From: Xiashengella succiniciproducens
GTDB taxonomy: Bacteria; Bacteroidota; Bacteroidia; Bacteroidales; Marinilabiliaceae
NCBI RefSeq assembly: GCF_023674465.1
Contig: NZ_CP098400.1
Span: forward strand, 1,578,801 to 1,642,800
Length of the DNA: 64,000 nt
Reading direction: 5' to 3'
The notes below the pieces were generated by a model. That model searched no databases and was not told where the DNA came from. It saw only the letters and a program-made list of their open reading frames with translations. Each line of letters begins with the position of its first letter. Within the stretch, counting starts at the first letter, position 1. A program made the translations under genes and the position numbers. Shown here in pieces: positions 8,371 through 18,171 of the stretch.

Positions 8371-11300
8371 AGCTGACTTTCTGAAAGCTCTTTTCTTGCC
8401 CTAATCCTTTTGCCGTAGTTCAGTAGTTTTCTAAAGACTTCGAAGTATAGCAGGATAAACAACAATACGTTGTATATCCAAATGACTGTCAGGTTTACTG
8501 TGTATGTGTTGATTTTATTGTTACTCAAACGTTTGACAGGTGCAAGGAAGTGAGCTTTCAGAAATGGATGTTCAGGTTCTGTATAAATGGGATCGAACTT
8601 CTTAATTATCTCATCATCAAGAACCACTATTCTACTCATAAACATATCGTTGGTTCTCCTCAGAAAACGCTCCAGATTATCATTGTGATATTCTTCCTTC
8701 AACTTTATAAGATACTCAGGACCATATTCTGTTATCAGCCTTCTCTTTTCAGATTCCATTAGTTCGTCAGCCCTATTATAAAGGTTGATATAGAAAGTCT
8801 TATAGACATCGAGTGTATTCCTTACAGTACGAATAACTGAAGTATCAAAAGGTTCAGTCCCCAGGTTCAGAGGATTAATTTGTGAGGCGGATTGGTAGAT
8901 CCGCCTGTTATGCTTTTCTATTTCGTTACGTACCAGACTTTCAATTCTCAGCTTTTCACTTTCCTCAACTAAAGTGGACCACTTTGTCATCTGGTTGTTA
9001 AGCTCTGGTATCCAGTAATCTTTCCTGAATGTTGCTTCACTTTTAAGCTTTTCAAATACAGCGAAATGCTTATGATAGGCATTATCCATGTGCTGCTTCA
9101 CAGCAAGTGCTTCAAATGCCCATCGGGCAGTAATAAGCTCCCCATACCATGGGATTTGCTTCTGCGAAGAAATCCTTGGGTTCAACTGGTCGTAGTTTAC
9201 AAATACCCCACTGATAATCAGTTGGGGAATAATCAGAAATGGAATAAGTATATATACATTCACTGATTTATTTAAAGCATCAGATACATTAAGTCCAAGC
9301 AGGTTGGCAAATACCGCTGATGAAAACAATACAAACCAATATATTACACCCATGTCCTTGATGCCCATAATTGTGTTACCGATAAGAACAAACAGGGCTG
9401 TCTGAATTGCTGATATTGCAGCCAGTATAATAAACTTTGAACTGAGGTAACTAAAGCGACTCAGGTTGAGGAATGATTCCCGTCTCAACAGCTTTCTGTC
9501 TGAAATAATCTCTTCAGCACTCACTGTCAGTCCGATAAAGATAGAGATTATAACTGCAAGAATAATGTATACAGTAAGGTTGGGGTTTTGACTGAAGATA
9601 TACCCCCGGCTTCCGGCACCAATATCAAAATACAGTATTAAAGAAGACAAAATAAAGGCCAGAAGTGGAGATTCCAGGAAATTTATAAGCACATATTGCC
9701 TGTTAGACAGCTTTGCCAGCACGTCCCTGGTTATAAATACCCATAATTGGTTTAGCCTGTTGGGAATCTTGAAGCTGACTTCAGGGAGCTTTTGTGGTAC
9801 CTGAACATGCTCGCTTGCATCTGTCTGCTGCGTCTTATGTTTCCGGATATACAGGTCATACCACTCATCGGCATCAACTTTCCTGTCTCCCGTAGGATTA
9901 CCATATTCATCAAGTACATTGCTGTTTACAATGGTCAGAATCTGTTCCGGACTTACATTACCACACAAAGGACACTCGCTTTCCTCCTTGTTTACATGGT
10001 TTACGCATTCCTTGAAATAGTTGATAGCTTCAACAGGTTCACCATCATAAATCATGCGCCCACCGGTATCAAGAACCAGGAGCTGATCAAACATCTTGAA
10101 TATCTCTGAAGAAGGTTGGTGGATTACTACAAAGATCAGCTTTCCCTTTAAGGAAAGTTCCTTGAGTAAGTCCATTATATTTTCGGAGTCCCTCGATGAC
10201 AGTCCCGATGTGGGCTCATCCATAAACATTACAGCCGGTTCCCTAATCAATTCAAGGGCGATATTCAAGCGCTTGCGCTGACCACCACTAATCTTTTTGT
10301 TGAGGGGATTACCCACCTTCATATTCCTGATCTCATAAAGTCCAAGACTCTTGAGCAGGAGATCTACCTTTCGGCTTAGATTGGGTTTGGAAATATGGGC
10401 AAAACACAGTTTTGCATTGTAGTAAAGATTTTGATATACAGTGAGATCCTCAATCAGGAGATCATCCTGAGCTACATATCCGATCAGACCTTTTACCTTC
10501 TCAGGGTGGTTGTAAATATCAACACCATTAATCTTTACCGAACCGTTTTCCGGTTTTAGCATACCGGTGAGCAGGCTTATAAGGGTGGTCTTACCTGAAC
10601 CTGAGTCTCCCATTATTCCAACAAGATTACCCGAACCTGAAGAGAAGCTCATTCTTCGTATGCCTGCATTACTCTTGTCATACATGAAGGAGATATCCTT
10701 TACCTCGAAGAGAATAGGATCCTTATGCTTACTCTTGTAAAACTGGTTGGCTATTGTTGTATAGGTCAGTGGTGCAAGTCGACGATGGCGTAGGGAACTT
10801 CCCTGGCGCATAAAGTAGACCTTACCGGGTTGAATCAATTGCCCGTTTAGCGTAAGAGCACTTGCCTTTCGGGCTTTAAGCAACATCAGGTTGCCCGAAC
10901 TCAGATTAAGAACCCTTAACTCATTTTGAAGGTGCTCAAGATAATAATAGCCACTTTTGTCTTTGTCGCCCGGTTCACCGCTAATTATCAACAGGTTGCT
11001 TCCCGGAATCTGACTCTTGAAGTTGTCCGTAATAAAAGCGAATATCTCAAGATATTCGCTGCTATTAATATTGAAGGTTGCCGAGATGGTATTTGCAAAT
11101 TCCGTCTCAACGCTAGACATTCCATGCCTTCCGCTGTTGAAAAATTCAAGCAGCTGGATTAATACAACAAGCTTCTGATAATAGTTGAGTTCCTCGTTAA
11201 TGGAAGTGGCTATTTTAAGAACCTTAACTGAACTGGCAGCATGCCTTTTCCTCAGTTTTGAGGGTTCACTAAGGCGCATCTCCTGTTCATGAACAAAGGA

Positions 11301-11453
11301 GTCATACATTGCAAGATACTCTTCAACCTTCTGACTGTTTAGCTGTTGTGACAGATAATTGCGCACAACATCGCGTCTGTGTTCTTCATTCTGGTTAGGA
11401 GAAGAAACCAGAGCAAACAGTTGCATTAAGGCCTTTAGTATCTCTTCACTCAT
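8367..11453 (-). CDS. ABCG-type transporter with N-terminal TerB-like and FHA-like regions
   Basis: 1028-residue fusion. Residues 1-145 are helical and TerB-like. Residues 150-235 resemble a degenerate FHA domain (SALTLNGQLIQPGKVYF). An ABCG-like ATPase follows with Walker A GDSGSGKTT at 282-290, signature ISGGQRKR at 388-395 and Walker B VMFMDEP at 408-414. A CPLCG motif lies near 494-498. Five membrane segments lie at about 593-751, then a soluble insert of about 230 residues and a last membrane segment near the C-terminus. The start overlaps the stop of the upstream secreted-protein gene by ATGA, so the two are translationally coupled. Substrate and direction are unknown. Confidence 0.85.
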   Translation of the reverse strand: MSEEILKALMQLFALVSSPNQNEEHRRDVVRNYLSQQLNSQKVEEYLAMYDSFVHEQEMRLSEPSKLRKRHAASSVKVLKIATSINEELNYYQKLVVLIQLLEFFNSGRHGMSSVETEFANTISATFNINSSEYLEIFAFITDNFKSQIPGSNLLIISGEPGDKDKSGYYYLEHLQNELRVLNLSSGNLMLLKARKASALTLNGQLIQPGKVYFMRQGSSLRHRRLAPLTYTTIANQFYKSKHKDPILFEVKDISFMYDKSNAGIRRMSFSSGSGNLVGIMGDSGSGKTTLISLLTGMLKPENGSVKINGVDIYNHPEKVKGLIGYVAQDDLLIEDLTVYQNLYYNAKLCFAHISKPNLSRKVDLLLKSLGLYEIRNMKVGNPLNKKISGGQRKRLNIALELIREPAVMFMDEPTSGLSSRDSENIMDLLKELSLKGKLIFVVIHQPSSEIFKMFDQLLVLDTGGRMIYDGEPVEAINYFKECVNHVNKEESECPLCGNVSPEQILTIVNSNVLDEYGNPTGDRKVDADEWYDLYIRKHKTQQTDASEHVQVPQKLPEVSFKIPNRLNQLWVFITRDVLAKLSNRQYVLINFLESPLLAFILSSLILYFDIGAGSRGYIFSQNPNLTVYIILAVIISIFIGLTVSAEEIISDRKLLRRESFLNLSRFSYLSSKFIILAAISAIQTALFVLIGNTIMGIKDMGVIYWFVLFSSAVFANLLGLNVSDALNKSVNVYILIPFLIIPQLIISGVFVNYDQLNPRISSQKQIPWYGELITARWAFEALAVKQHMDNAYHKHFAVFEKLKSEATFRKDYWIPELNNQMTKWSTLVEESEKLRIESLVRNEIEKHNRRIYQSASQINPLNLGTEPFDTSVIRTVRNTLDVYKTFYINLYNRADELMESEKRRLITEYGPEYLIKLKEEYHNDNLERFLRRTNDMFMSRIVVLDDEIIKKFDPIYTEPEHPFLKAHFLAPVKRLSNNKINTYTVNLTVIWIYNVLLFILLYFEVFRKLLNYGKRIRARKELSESQL

Positions 11454-11875
11454 CTTGTTTTGAAGCCAAGAAGCATTATGGCAATGCCCGATTCGGCAAT
11501 TTCATTATTAAGGCGGGCTTCAATGATACATTCCATAGAACCCTCCACTTTGAAGTCCCAAGATCCGGGAGTACCGTAATCACTGTTTCTGAACAATAGA
11601 TTACGGTTAGTGTCATACAGCGAGAACTCGACAAGACCTGGAGTGTGGCTACACATTACTATACGGTAAGTGTTACCGTCGAAAAGGGTGGTTCTGAATT
11701 CAGCCACTTCTTCCCCTATAAGTAATGCCTTTGCAGTCTTGTCTCCAACCACATACGTAGGTCCAAATTCGGTAAGACAATCACCTATTATCGTATCTTC
11801 CTGGGAATTCAATCCTGCAGGCAGGATCAGAAATATTATTACCAGAAGCTTAAGAATTGGGAACCTGTTACTCAT
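11450..11875 (-). CDS. Small exported protein, family A (paralogue of 23301-23777)
   Basis: 141 residues with a clear signal peptide (hydrophobic 9-20, cleavage near LNSQ). The mature part is a single all-beta-looking domain: an FDGNTYRIV strand, then SLYDTNRNLLF, a W-containing strand (GSWDFKVEG) and a final GIAIMLLGF strand. A second copy at 23301 shares this order of motifs (FKGESYRLVV, LLDDQRNIIFD, VWNFAAENTG, CVAILFG). It is the first gene of the operon with the fusion ABC transporter, overlapping it by 4 bases. It could be a periplasmic partner of that transporter. I recognise no named family. Confidence 0.75.
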   Translation of the reverse strand: MSNRFPILKLLVIIFLILPAGLNSQEDTIIGDCLTEFGPTYVVGDKTAKALLIGEEVAEFRTTLFDGNTYRIVMCSHTPGLVEFSLYDTNRNLLFRNSDYGTPGSWDFKVEGSMECIIEARLNNEIAESGIAIMLLGFKTR

Positions 11876-12232
11876 CCTTTGCTGGTTTTAAAATCTACGT
11901 ATTTAAACGCCTTGACTCAAATTTATTCAAATGATTCCACAATATAACAATCTTATTGTTTTTTTTGCCAATAATATCTCAGCAAAAATCAGCCTGGAGG
12001 CAAACTTTGTTGACTTCAAGGCATACTTTCTTTCCATCCTCTCATAAACTAGTATTTCAGAATTGTTGTGCTTAAGGCGTTGGCATATAGTTCGTTAATG
12101 ACAAATTGGTCAGTTTGTGCCAGCAGTAGTGCGTCAAAATGGCGTGAACATTGGTGTTTTTGCTGACATTATGGCCTATATGCGCTTGTGGTTCTGGATT
12201 TGTTACCATCAATACGAGCAAAAAAAAGTGAC
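11876..12232. other. 357-base divergent gap upstream of clpB
   Basis: Gene-free stretch between the exported-protein gene (minus strand) and clpB (plus strand). It holds the minus-strand -7 element at 11918. No CIRCE element (the HrcA heat-shock operator), small RNA or convincing ORF is seen. The open frame upstream of the clpB ATG (from a GTG at 12188) gives an atypical extension and is not taken as coding. Confidence 0.5.
11918..11925 (-). promoter_or_regulatory. Candidate promoter of the exported protein/ABC transporter operon
   Basis: Minus-strand TAAATTTG matches TAnnTTTG. Predicted start is near 11911, about 36 bases before the ATG at 11875. No good -33 TTTG box is seen at the usual distance. 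Confidence 0.4.
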
Positions 12233-14809
12233 ATGAATCTGAATCAATTTACTATAAAATCGCAGGATGCTATTCAGCATGCGATAGAAATAGCATCCGG
12301 TTCAAACCGCCAGGCGGTTGAACCAGGACACCTGCTAAGTGCATTGATCAGCACTGAGGAAAGTCTTATGGATTTCCTGTTCCGTAAAACAGGAATTGGC
12401 AATATCAATCCTATACTGGATAAGATATTGGAATCCTATCCAAGAGTCAGTGGAGGTGAACCATTTCTAAGTCGTGATACCAGTGATGCCTTGCAAAGAG
12501 CTGTCGCAAAGGCAAGAGAAATGGGGGATACCTATGCCTCCATTGAACATATTGTCCTTGGAATACTTGGAGGAAAGGATTCTGTAGCCAAAATGCTGAA
12601 AGATGCAGGAGGCAATGAGTCTGCCATGCTCAAAGCAATTGAGCAACTTCGTAAAGGAAGTCGTGCAGACAGTCCTACTGCCGAGGACAGATATAACGCG
12701 TTGAACAGGTTTGCTATCAACCTAAATGACAGGGCACGTTCCGGGAAACTTGATCCGGTGATTGGAAGGGACGAGGAGATCAGGCGGGTTTTGCAAATCC
12801 TGTCAAGGAGAACCAAGAACAACCCTATACTGCTAGGGGAACCAGGTGTGGGTAAAACTGCTATTGCTGAGGGTCTGGCTCACAGAATAGTTAACGGAGA
12901 CGTGCCGGAAAACCTGAAAACCAAGGAGATTTACTCTCTGGATATGGGAGCCCTTATTGCTGGTGCCAAGTACAAGGGAGAGTTTGAGGAAAGACTTAAA
13001 GCCGTAGTAAGAGAAGTAATCAACAGTGAAGGACAGGTTATCCTCTTTATTGATGAAATCCATACCTTGGTTGGAGCCGGTAAGAGTGAGGGAGCCATGG
13101 ATGCTGCAAATATATTGAAACCGGCTTTGGCAAGGGGCGAACTTCGTGCAATAGGAGCTACAACCTTAAATGAGTATCAGAAATATTTCGAAAAGGATAA
13201 AGCACTAGAACGTCGTTTCCAAATAGTGATGGTTGATGAGCCTGATGTGCTTTCGTCAATATCAATACTACGTGGACTTAAGGAAAGATATGAGAACCAC
13301 CATAAGGTTAGGATTAGGGATGAAGCGGTGATTGCTGCAGTGGAACTATCCAAAAGGTATATTTCTGACAGATACCTGCCTGATAAGGCGATAGATCTTA
13401 TGGATGAGGCAGCTTCCCGACTGAGACTTGAGATGAATTCAGTGCCTGAAGAAATTGATGAAGCCGAACGCAATATCAAACAGCTTGAAATAGAGCGGGA
13501 AGCCCTTAAACGAGAGGGAAATACCGAAAAAATTCAGGCCCTGTCTAAGGATATTGCAGAACTCAGGGAAAGGTGTTCTGCAATGCGTTCTAAATGGGAG
13601 GAAGAAAAGTCCGTTATCGAAGGCATTCAAAAGCTGAAGTCAGACATAGAGACCTATAAGTTTGAAGCTCAGAAAGCCGAGAGGGAAGGACTCTATGATA
13701 AGGTAGCCGAACTAAGATATGGTAAGATCAGGAATGCCGAGACAGAGATTGAAAACCTGAAAAAGAAACTTACTGAAAAGCAGGCTGACAATCCTATGGT
13801 AAAGGAAGAGGTTGATGCAGAAGATATCGCTCAGGTTGTCAGTAAGTGGACCGGTATTCCGGTAAGCAGGATGCTAAAGAGTGAAAGGCAGAAGCTGCTT
13901 CAGATAGAGGATGAACTGCACAAACGTGTTGTTGGTCAGCATGAAGCAGTATCTGCCGTGGCAAATGCAGTGAGACGCTCAAGGGCAGGTCTTCAGGATG
14001 CAAAACGTCCTATAGGTTCCTTTATCTTCCTTGGTACTACCGGTGTAGGAAAGAGTGAGCTAGCCAAAGCCCTGGCTGCCTTCCTGTTTGATGATGAGAA
14101 CCTGATGACTCGTATCGATATGTCCGAGTATCAGGAAAGACACTCTGTCTCCAGACTTGTAGGAGCTCCTCCAGGCTATATTGGCTATGATGAAGGTGGT
14201 CAGCTTACAGAAGCTGTCAGGAGAAAGCCATACTCAGTAATACTGCTTGATGAGATCGAAAAGGCCCATCCTGATGTATTTAACATACTGCTTCAGGTAC
14301 TGGATGACGGACGCTTGACTGATAATAAGGGCAGGACAGTGGACTTCAAGAATACGATTGTTATAATGACATCCAACATAGGGTCCTCAATCCTACAAAA
14401 TAGCCTTGAAGCAAGCGAAGGAAAGGGAGTAAGTCCGGAAGCCCATCGTCAGGTAAGGGAACTGCTTAAAGGAACAATTTCACCTGAGTTTCTAAACAGG
14501 ATTGATGAGATAATAATCTTTGACCCCTTGACAGAAGACGAAATTGTTGAAGTAACCAGACTGCAGCTTGACAGGGTAAAAAAGATGCTGGCTGCACAGG
14601 GTTTCGAATTTAATGTTAGCGAAGGAGCACTTAGATGGTTAGCAAAGATGGGGTTTGATCCAATTTATGGAGCAAGACCTATAAAAAGGGCAATCCAAAC
14701 CCATCTTGTAAACAAGCTGGCTGAAATGCTTCTTGCCGGTAAGCTGGATAAGGAAAAACCGATATTGATAAATGCAGGTGATGAAGGACTAGAATTTTCT
14801 GTTAATTAA
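12233..14809 (+). CDS. clpB: ATP-dependent disaggregase ClpB
   Basis: 858-residue Hsp100 chaperone, normal length. The N-terminal Clp repeat domain covers about 1-145. Nucleotide-binding domain 1 has Walker A GEPGVGKT at 202-209 and Walker B LFIDEIH. The coiled-coil middle domain (about 400-530) is Glu/Lys-rich. Domain 2 has GTTGVGKS and ends with the GARPIKRAIQ sensor-2 motif. With DnaK it dissolves protein aggregates in the cytosol. ATG at 12233 gives the family N-terminus MNLNQFTIKSQDAI; an upstream GTG would add 15 atypical residues. Heat-shock control is expected, but no operator is seen. Confidence 0.96.
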   Translation: MNLNQFTIKSQDAIQHAIEIASGSNRQAVEPGHLLSALISTEESLMDFLFRKTGIGNINPILDKILESYPRVSGGEPFLSRDTSDALQRAVAKAREMGDTYASIEHIVLGILGGKDSVAKMLKDAGGNESAMLKAIEQLRKGSRADSPTAEDRYNALNRFAINLNDRARSGKLDPVIGRDEEIRRVLQILSRRTKNNPILLGEPGVGKTAIAEGLAHRIVNGDVPENLKTKEIYSLDMGALIAGAKYKGEFEERLKAVVREVINSEGQVILFIDEIHTLVGAGKSEGAMDAANILKPALARGELRAIGATTLNEYQKYFEKDKALERRFQIVMVDEPDVLSSISILRGLKERYENHHKVRIRDEAVIAAVELSKRYISDRYLPDKAIDLMDEAASRLRLEMNSVPEEIDEAERNIKQLEIEREALKREGNTEKIQALSKDIAELRERCSAMRSKWEEEKSVIEGIQKLKSDIETYKFEAQKAEREGLYDKVAELRYGKIRNAETEIENLKKKLTEKQADNPMVKEEVDAEDIAQVVSKWTGIPVSRMLKSERQKLLQIEDELHKRVVGQHEAVSAVANAVRRSRAGLQDAKRPIGSFIFLGTTGVGKSELAKALAAFLFDDENLMTRIDMSEYQERHSVSRLVGAPPGYIGYDEGGQLTEAVRRKPYSVILLDEIEKAHPDVFNILLQVLDDGRLTDNKGRTVDFKNTIVIMTSNIGSSILQNSLEASEGKGVSPEAHRQVRELLKGTISPEFLNRIDEIIIFDPLTEDEIVEVTRLQLDRVKKMLAAQGFEFNVSEGALRWLAKMGFDPIYGARPIKRAIQTHLVNKLAEMLLAGKLDKEKPILINAGDEGLEFSVN

Positions 14810-14828
14810 CTTGGTTTGATAAAAATAA

Positions 14829-15140
14829 TTATTTGCTGAAATCGAATACCTTATCCAGTTTCATAAGGCTAAGCAAGCTAAAAACTTCCTTGTTAACATT
14901 AGCCAGCTGGAAATTGCCGTTATTTTCACGAGCTGCTTTAAGTGCTGAAATCAACACCCCAATCCCTGTACTGTCAATAAAGCGGATGTTTTGAAAATCT
15001 AAAACCAGATTGTACCCGCAATTGACCAACTGTTCAGATAATTGCTCCTTTATTGTAGCAGCAATAGTCACATTCAGTCTATCTGTCCCCTCAATAGTTG
15101 ATCGCCAAAGATTATCGCCAACTCTTTCTGTTTTTAACAT
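14829..15140 (-). CDS. STAS-domain protein
   Basis: 103-residue single STAS domain with the phospho-acceptor loop IDSTG (Asp56, Ser57, Thr58, Gly59), as in anti-sigma-factor antagonists. It is the second gene of a two-gene minus-strand operon, 5 bases after an HPt-domain gene. The pairing of a histidine-phosphotransfer protein with a Ser/Thr-regulated STAS domain suggests two phosphorylation inputs feeding one switch. No partner kinase, phosphatase or sigma factor is adjacent. It is clearly different from the STAS protein at 411-770. Confidence 0.85.
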   Translation of the reverse strand: MLKTERVGDNLWRSTIEGTDRLNVTIAATIKEQLSEQLVNCGYNLVLDFQNIRFIDSTGIGVLISALKAARENNGNFQLANVNKEVFSLLSLMKLDKVFDFSK

Positions 15141-15145
15141 GACAA

Positions 15146-15622
15146 TTATTTTTCTAATAAACTTCTTAGTTCATTGCATGCAATATTGCACTTCAACTCA
15201 AATCTCTGAATGATTGTCTTCATAACCTCAATATCCTTGTTTTGCTCGACCCACTCGATCTTTTCATCAGGATAACTATCGAGATTATATCTTAACACCC
15301 TTAACTCCTCCTCTTCCTTCTCATTAAGACTATCGGTGCTTGTCAATTCATCAATCCTGAAGCTCTTTGCTATCAGCTCAAGGTTTTTTAGGTCAACATT
15401 CCCAAGGTTGTTCATTCCCATTGAAACAACTGAAGATTTGGCTTTATGTGCTATACCAGCCAATGCACGCCAGTCTTTCTGTTCAAGACCATTCCTTAAC
15501 CCCTCAGTAAATTCAGGAATCTGATCAATAAATATATTAATCAGCTCCTCAATTATCTCTTTATCTCCATCAGCAATGCTTTCAAGATAGGTGAGGTCAA
15601 CTTCCTTAAATTCCAATGACAT
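15146..15622 (-). CDS. HPt (histidine phosphotransfer) domain protein
   Basis: 158-residue helical protein with an HPt four-helix bundle. The phosphorylatable His is residue 59, in the motif AHKAKSS. The C-terminal part (about 85-158) is a Glu-rich helical extension with no recognised domain. HPt proteins relay phosphate between hybrid kinases and response regulators, none of which is encoded nearby. An in-frame ATG at 15640 would add six residues, but the promoter element at 15649-15656 would then leave almost no leader, so 15622 is preferred. The STAS gene follows after 5 bases. Confidence 0.8.
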   Translation of the reverse strand: MSLEFKEVDLTYLESIADGDKEIIEELINIFIDQIPEFTEGLRNGLEQKDWRALAGIAHKAKSSVVSMGMNNLGNVDLKNLELIAKSFRIDELTSTDSLNEKEEEELRVLRYNLDSYPDEKIEWVEQNKDIEVMKTIIQRFELKCNIACNELRSLLEK

Positions 15623-15648
15623 GTTGCTGGCGTTTAACATTCTTTATA

Positions 15649-15679
15649 CAAAAGTAAAGCAAATCCGGAACAATGCAAC
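15649..15679 (-). promoter_or_regulatory. Promoter of the HPt-STAS operon
   Basis: Minus-strand GTTG (15676-15679), 19-base spacer, TACTTTTG (15649-15656). This is close to the Bacteroidota consensus TTTG-N19-21-TAnnTTTG. Predicted start is near 15642, which favours translation from 15622. Confidence 0.6.
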
Positions 15680-15814
15680 AATCGTTGAAAAATTCGACAA
15701 TTTGCTTACCTTTAAACCACAAAAATAATACATTCGTTGAATTATTCTCCTAATAATAGTGAAAAAGCATTTAATATTTTAATACATTTTTTTCTTTCTT
15801 TTGACTGATTTGAT

Positions 15815-16897
15815 ATGCAGAAGACGGTTTTATATGACAGACATATAGCACTCGGGGCAAAAATGACCGAATTTGCAGGTTTTACAATGCCGGTTGAGTA
15901 TACAGGAATTAACGCAGAACATATGGCAGTTAGGGAAGCAGCAGGTATGTTTGATGTTTCCCACATGGGTGAATTCAGAGTAAGAGGTAAAAATGCTCTG
16001 GCATTTTTACAACATATATGCAGCAATGATATCTCACAATTGAAACCAGGCAGGGCGCAATACAACTGCCTTCCAAATGAAAGCGGAGGGATAGTCGACG
16101 ACCTGATAGTCTATATGATTGCCGAAAATGATTATCTGGCTGTTGTAAATGCAGGAAATATTGAAAAAGATTGGAACTGGTTTGAAAGTCACAATAAGGT
16201 AGGAGCAGAACTTGAAAATGCAAGCAATGACTATGCATTGCTTGCAGTTCAGGGCCCTCGTGCAACCTCCATCCTACAGAGAATCAGTTCTCCGGATTTG
16301 TCATCAATTCCATATTATTCCTTTGCATTCGGAAACCTAAATGGAATAGATAATGTGATCTTTTCAAATACTGGTTATACAGGTTCCGGGGGATTCGAGC
16401 TTTATCTTAAGACAGAAGATGCCAGCAAGGCCTGGGATATGATACTGGATGCCGGTAAGCCTGAAGGCTTGATACCGGCAGGACTGGGTGCCAGGGATAC
16501 CCTACGTCTTGAAATGGGATTCTGCCTGTATGGCAATGATATTAGTGATACTACATCGCCTCTGGAAGGAGGATTGGCCTGGATTACCAAGTTTGTGTCA
16601 GGTAAGGACTTCATAGGCAGAGGCGCTCTTGAATATCAGAAGGCCAAAGGTGTCGACCGCAGACTGAAAGGTTTTGTTCTTGAAGAAAGGGGCATACCCC
16701 GTACTCACTATGAATTGGTTGATGAGCATGGTGAGCAGATAGGTGAGGTCACATCGGGAACTATGTCCCCCATACTTAGAAAGGGTATAGGATTGGGGTA
16801 CCTGAAACGAGGATACTGGGACGACGGTAGTGTGATTTATGTCAATATCAGGGGCAAACTGCTTCGTGCTGTTGTTACAAAAACACCGTTCATTTAG
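15815..16897 (+). CDS. gcvT: Glycine cleavage system T protein (aminomethyltransferase)
   Basis: 360-residue GcvT, usual length. It transfers the methylene group from the lipoyl-H protein to tetrahydrofolate and releases ammonia. Visible family features are the N-terminal [12 protein letters not shown] region, FDVSHMGEF, the [17 protein letters not shown] block with the conserved Asp, and the C-terminal EVTSGTMSP barrel motif. The P and H proteins are not in the window, so the system is dispersed. The gene stands alone on its strand between the divergent HPt operon and serC. Confidence 0.95.
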   Translation: MQKTVLYDRHIALGAKMTEFAGFTMPVEYTGINAEHMAVREAAGMFDVSHMGEFRVRGKNALAFLQHICSNDISQLKPGRAQYNCLPNESGGIVDDLIVYMIAENDYLAVVNAGNIEKDWNWFESHNKVGAELENASNDYALLAVQGPRATSILQRISSPDLSSIPYYSFAFGNLNGIDNVIFSNTGYTGSGGFELYLKTEDASKAWDMILDAGKPEGLIPAGLGARDTLRLEMGFCLYGNDISDTTSPLEGGLAWITKFVSGKDFIGRGALEYQKAKGVDRRLKGFVLEERGIPRTHYELVDEHGEQIGEVTSGTMSPILRKGIGLGYLKRGYWDDGSVIYVNIRGKLLRAVVTKTPFI

Positions 16898-17027
16898 ACA
16901 GTTACACCCCTGGTTTGGGCAGTCCAACTGCATTCAAATTGAAGTCAGATATTACTTATTTGTGATTTTTTATTTCCGTAGATATCTTTTTTATTTCAGT
17001 TTGTAACAACGGAAATATAATTTGTTT

Positions 17028-17035
17028 TAATTTTG
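17028..17035 (+). promoter_or_regulatory. Candidate serC promoter, -7 element
   Basis: TAATTTTG matches TAnnTTTG. Predicted start is near 17042, about 36 bases before the serC ATG at 17078. A TTTG at 17000-17003 is 24 bases upstream, longer than the usual spacer. Confidence 0.45.
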
Positions 17036-17077
17036 TGCCCTCAACCAGAGATACTACAACCTAATACAAAAGTTCTC

Positions 17078-18148
17078 ATGAAGAAACACAATTTTTCTGC
17101 CGGGCCGTCAGTCCTACCTGAATTTACAATAAAGAAGACTGCTGAAGCAGTATTGGATTTTGCCGGAACCGGATTGTCAGTGATGGAGGTATCGCACCGT
17201 GACAAGGAGTTTATGGCTGTTATGGATCAGGCAAGGGATCTGTTCAAGGAAATACTTGATATTCCATCGGGATATGAAGTTGTCTTCCTTGGTGGAGGTG
17301 CAAGCATGCAGTTCTGTATGGTTCCATACAACCTACTCAACAAGAAGGCAGCATATCTTAACACAGGTACATGGGCATCGAAAGCTTTGAAAGAAGCTAA
17401 ATTCTTCGGTGAGGTTGTTGAAGTAGCATCATCAAAAGACGAGAATTTCTCTTACATACCCAAGAACTATGAAGTTCCAGCCGATGCGGATTATTTCCAT
17501 ATCACAACCAACAACACCATTTTTGGTACCGAGATACGCAAGGATTTGGATGTAAAAGTTCCCCTTGTAGCAGATATGTCTTCGGATATATTCTCTCGTC
17601 CGGTTGACGTGTCAAAGTATGCTATCATCTATGGCGGTGCTCAGAAGAATCTGGCTCCTGCAGGTGTTACCTTTGCCGTTATAAGGGAAGATGTACTTGG
17701 TAAAGTTGATCGTCCAATTCCAACAATGCTGAACTACAAGACTCATATAGAGAACGGTTCAATGTTTAATACACCTCCGGTACTGCCAGTATTTGCAGCA
17801 TTGCAAACACTTATCTGGCTGAAGGAACAAGGCGGTGTAAAGGAAATGGAAAAGCGCAATATCAGGAAGGCCACAATGCTTTACGATGAGATTGAACGTA
17901 ACAAACTGTTCAAATCTACCGTGAAGTACGAAGAAGACCGCTCAATAATGAACATCTGCTTCGTGATGGCTGACGAGTACAAAGAACTTGAAGCTGACTT
18001 CAGGACTTTTGCTTCTTCCCGTGGCATGGTAGGTATCAAGGGACACCGTTCGGTTGGCGGTTTCAGGGCCTCGTGCTACAATGCCCTCCCCGAAGAAAGT
18101 GTTAAAGCCTTGATAGATACAATGAGAGAATTTGAAAAGAATCATTAA
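17078..18148 (+). CDS. serC: Phosphoserine aminotransferase
   Basis: 356-residue class V aminotransferase converting 3-phosphohydroxypyruvate and glutamate to phosphoserine. The N-terminus [14 protein letters not shown] is the family signature, so 17078 is the start; the open frame from a TTG at 17033 adds 15 unlikely residues. The PLP-binding Lys is residue 190 in [10 protein letters not shown]. The C-terminal [15 protein letters not shown] block is complete. It is followed by serA, which has its own promoter overlapping the serC stop region. Confidence 0.96.
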   Translation: MKKHNFSAGPSVLPEFTIKKTAEAVLDFAGTGLSVMEVSHRDKEFMAVMDQARDLFKEILDIPSGYEVVFLGGGASMQFCMVPYNLLNKKAAYLNTGTWASKALKEAKFFGEVVEVASSKDENFSYIPKNYEVPADADYFHITTNNTIFGTEIRKDLDVKVPLVADMSSDIFSRPVDVSKYAIIYGGAQKNLAPAGVTFAVIREDVLGKVDRPIPTMLNYKTHIENGSMFNTPPVLPVFAALQTLIWLKEQGGVKEMEKRNIRKATMLYDEIERNKLFKSTVKYEEDRSIMNICFVMADEYKELEADFRTFASSRGMVGIKGHRSVGGFRASCYNALPEESVKALIDTMREFEKNH

Positions 18149-18162
18149 AAAATATATATTTG
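18131..18162 (+). promoter_or_regulatory. serA promoter at the 3' end of serC
   Basis: TTTG (18131-18134), 20-base spacer, TATATTTG (18155-18162): a full match to the Bacteroidota promoter consensus. Predicted start is near 18169, so the serA leader begins at the hairpin 18172-18210. Confidence 0.65.
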
Positions 18163-18171
18163 AAGGCTTCT

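Noticed and set aside
11876-12232. CIRCE or other heat-shock operator before clpB
   Set aside because: No TTAGCACTC/GAGTGCTAA pair or other known heat-shock operator was found by eye.
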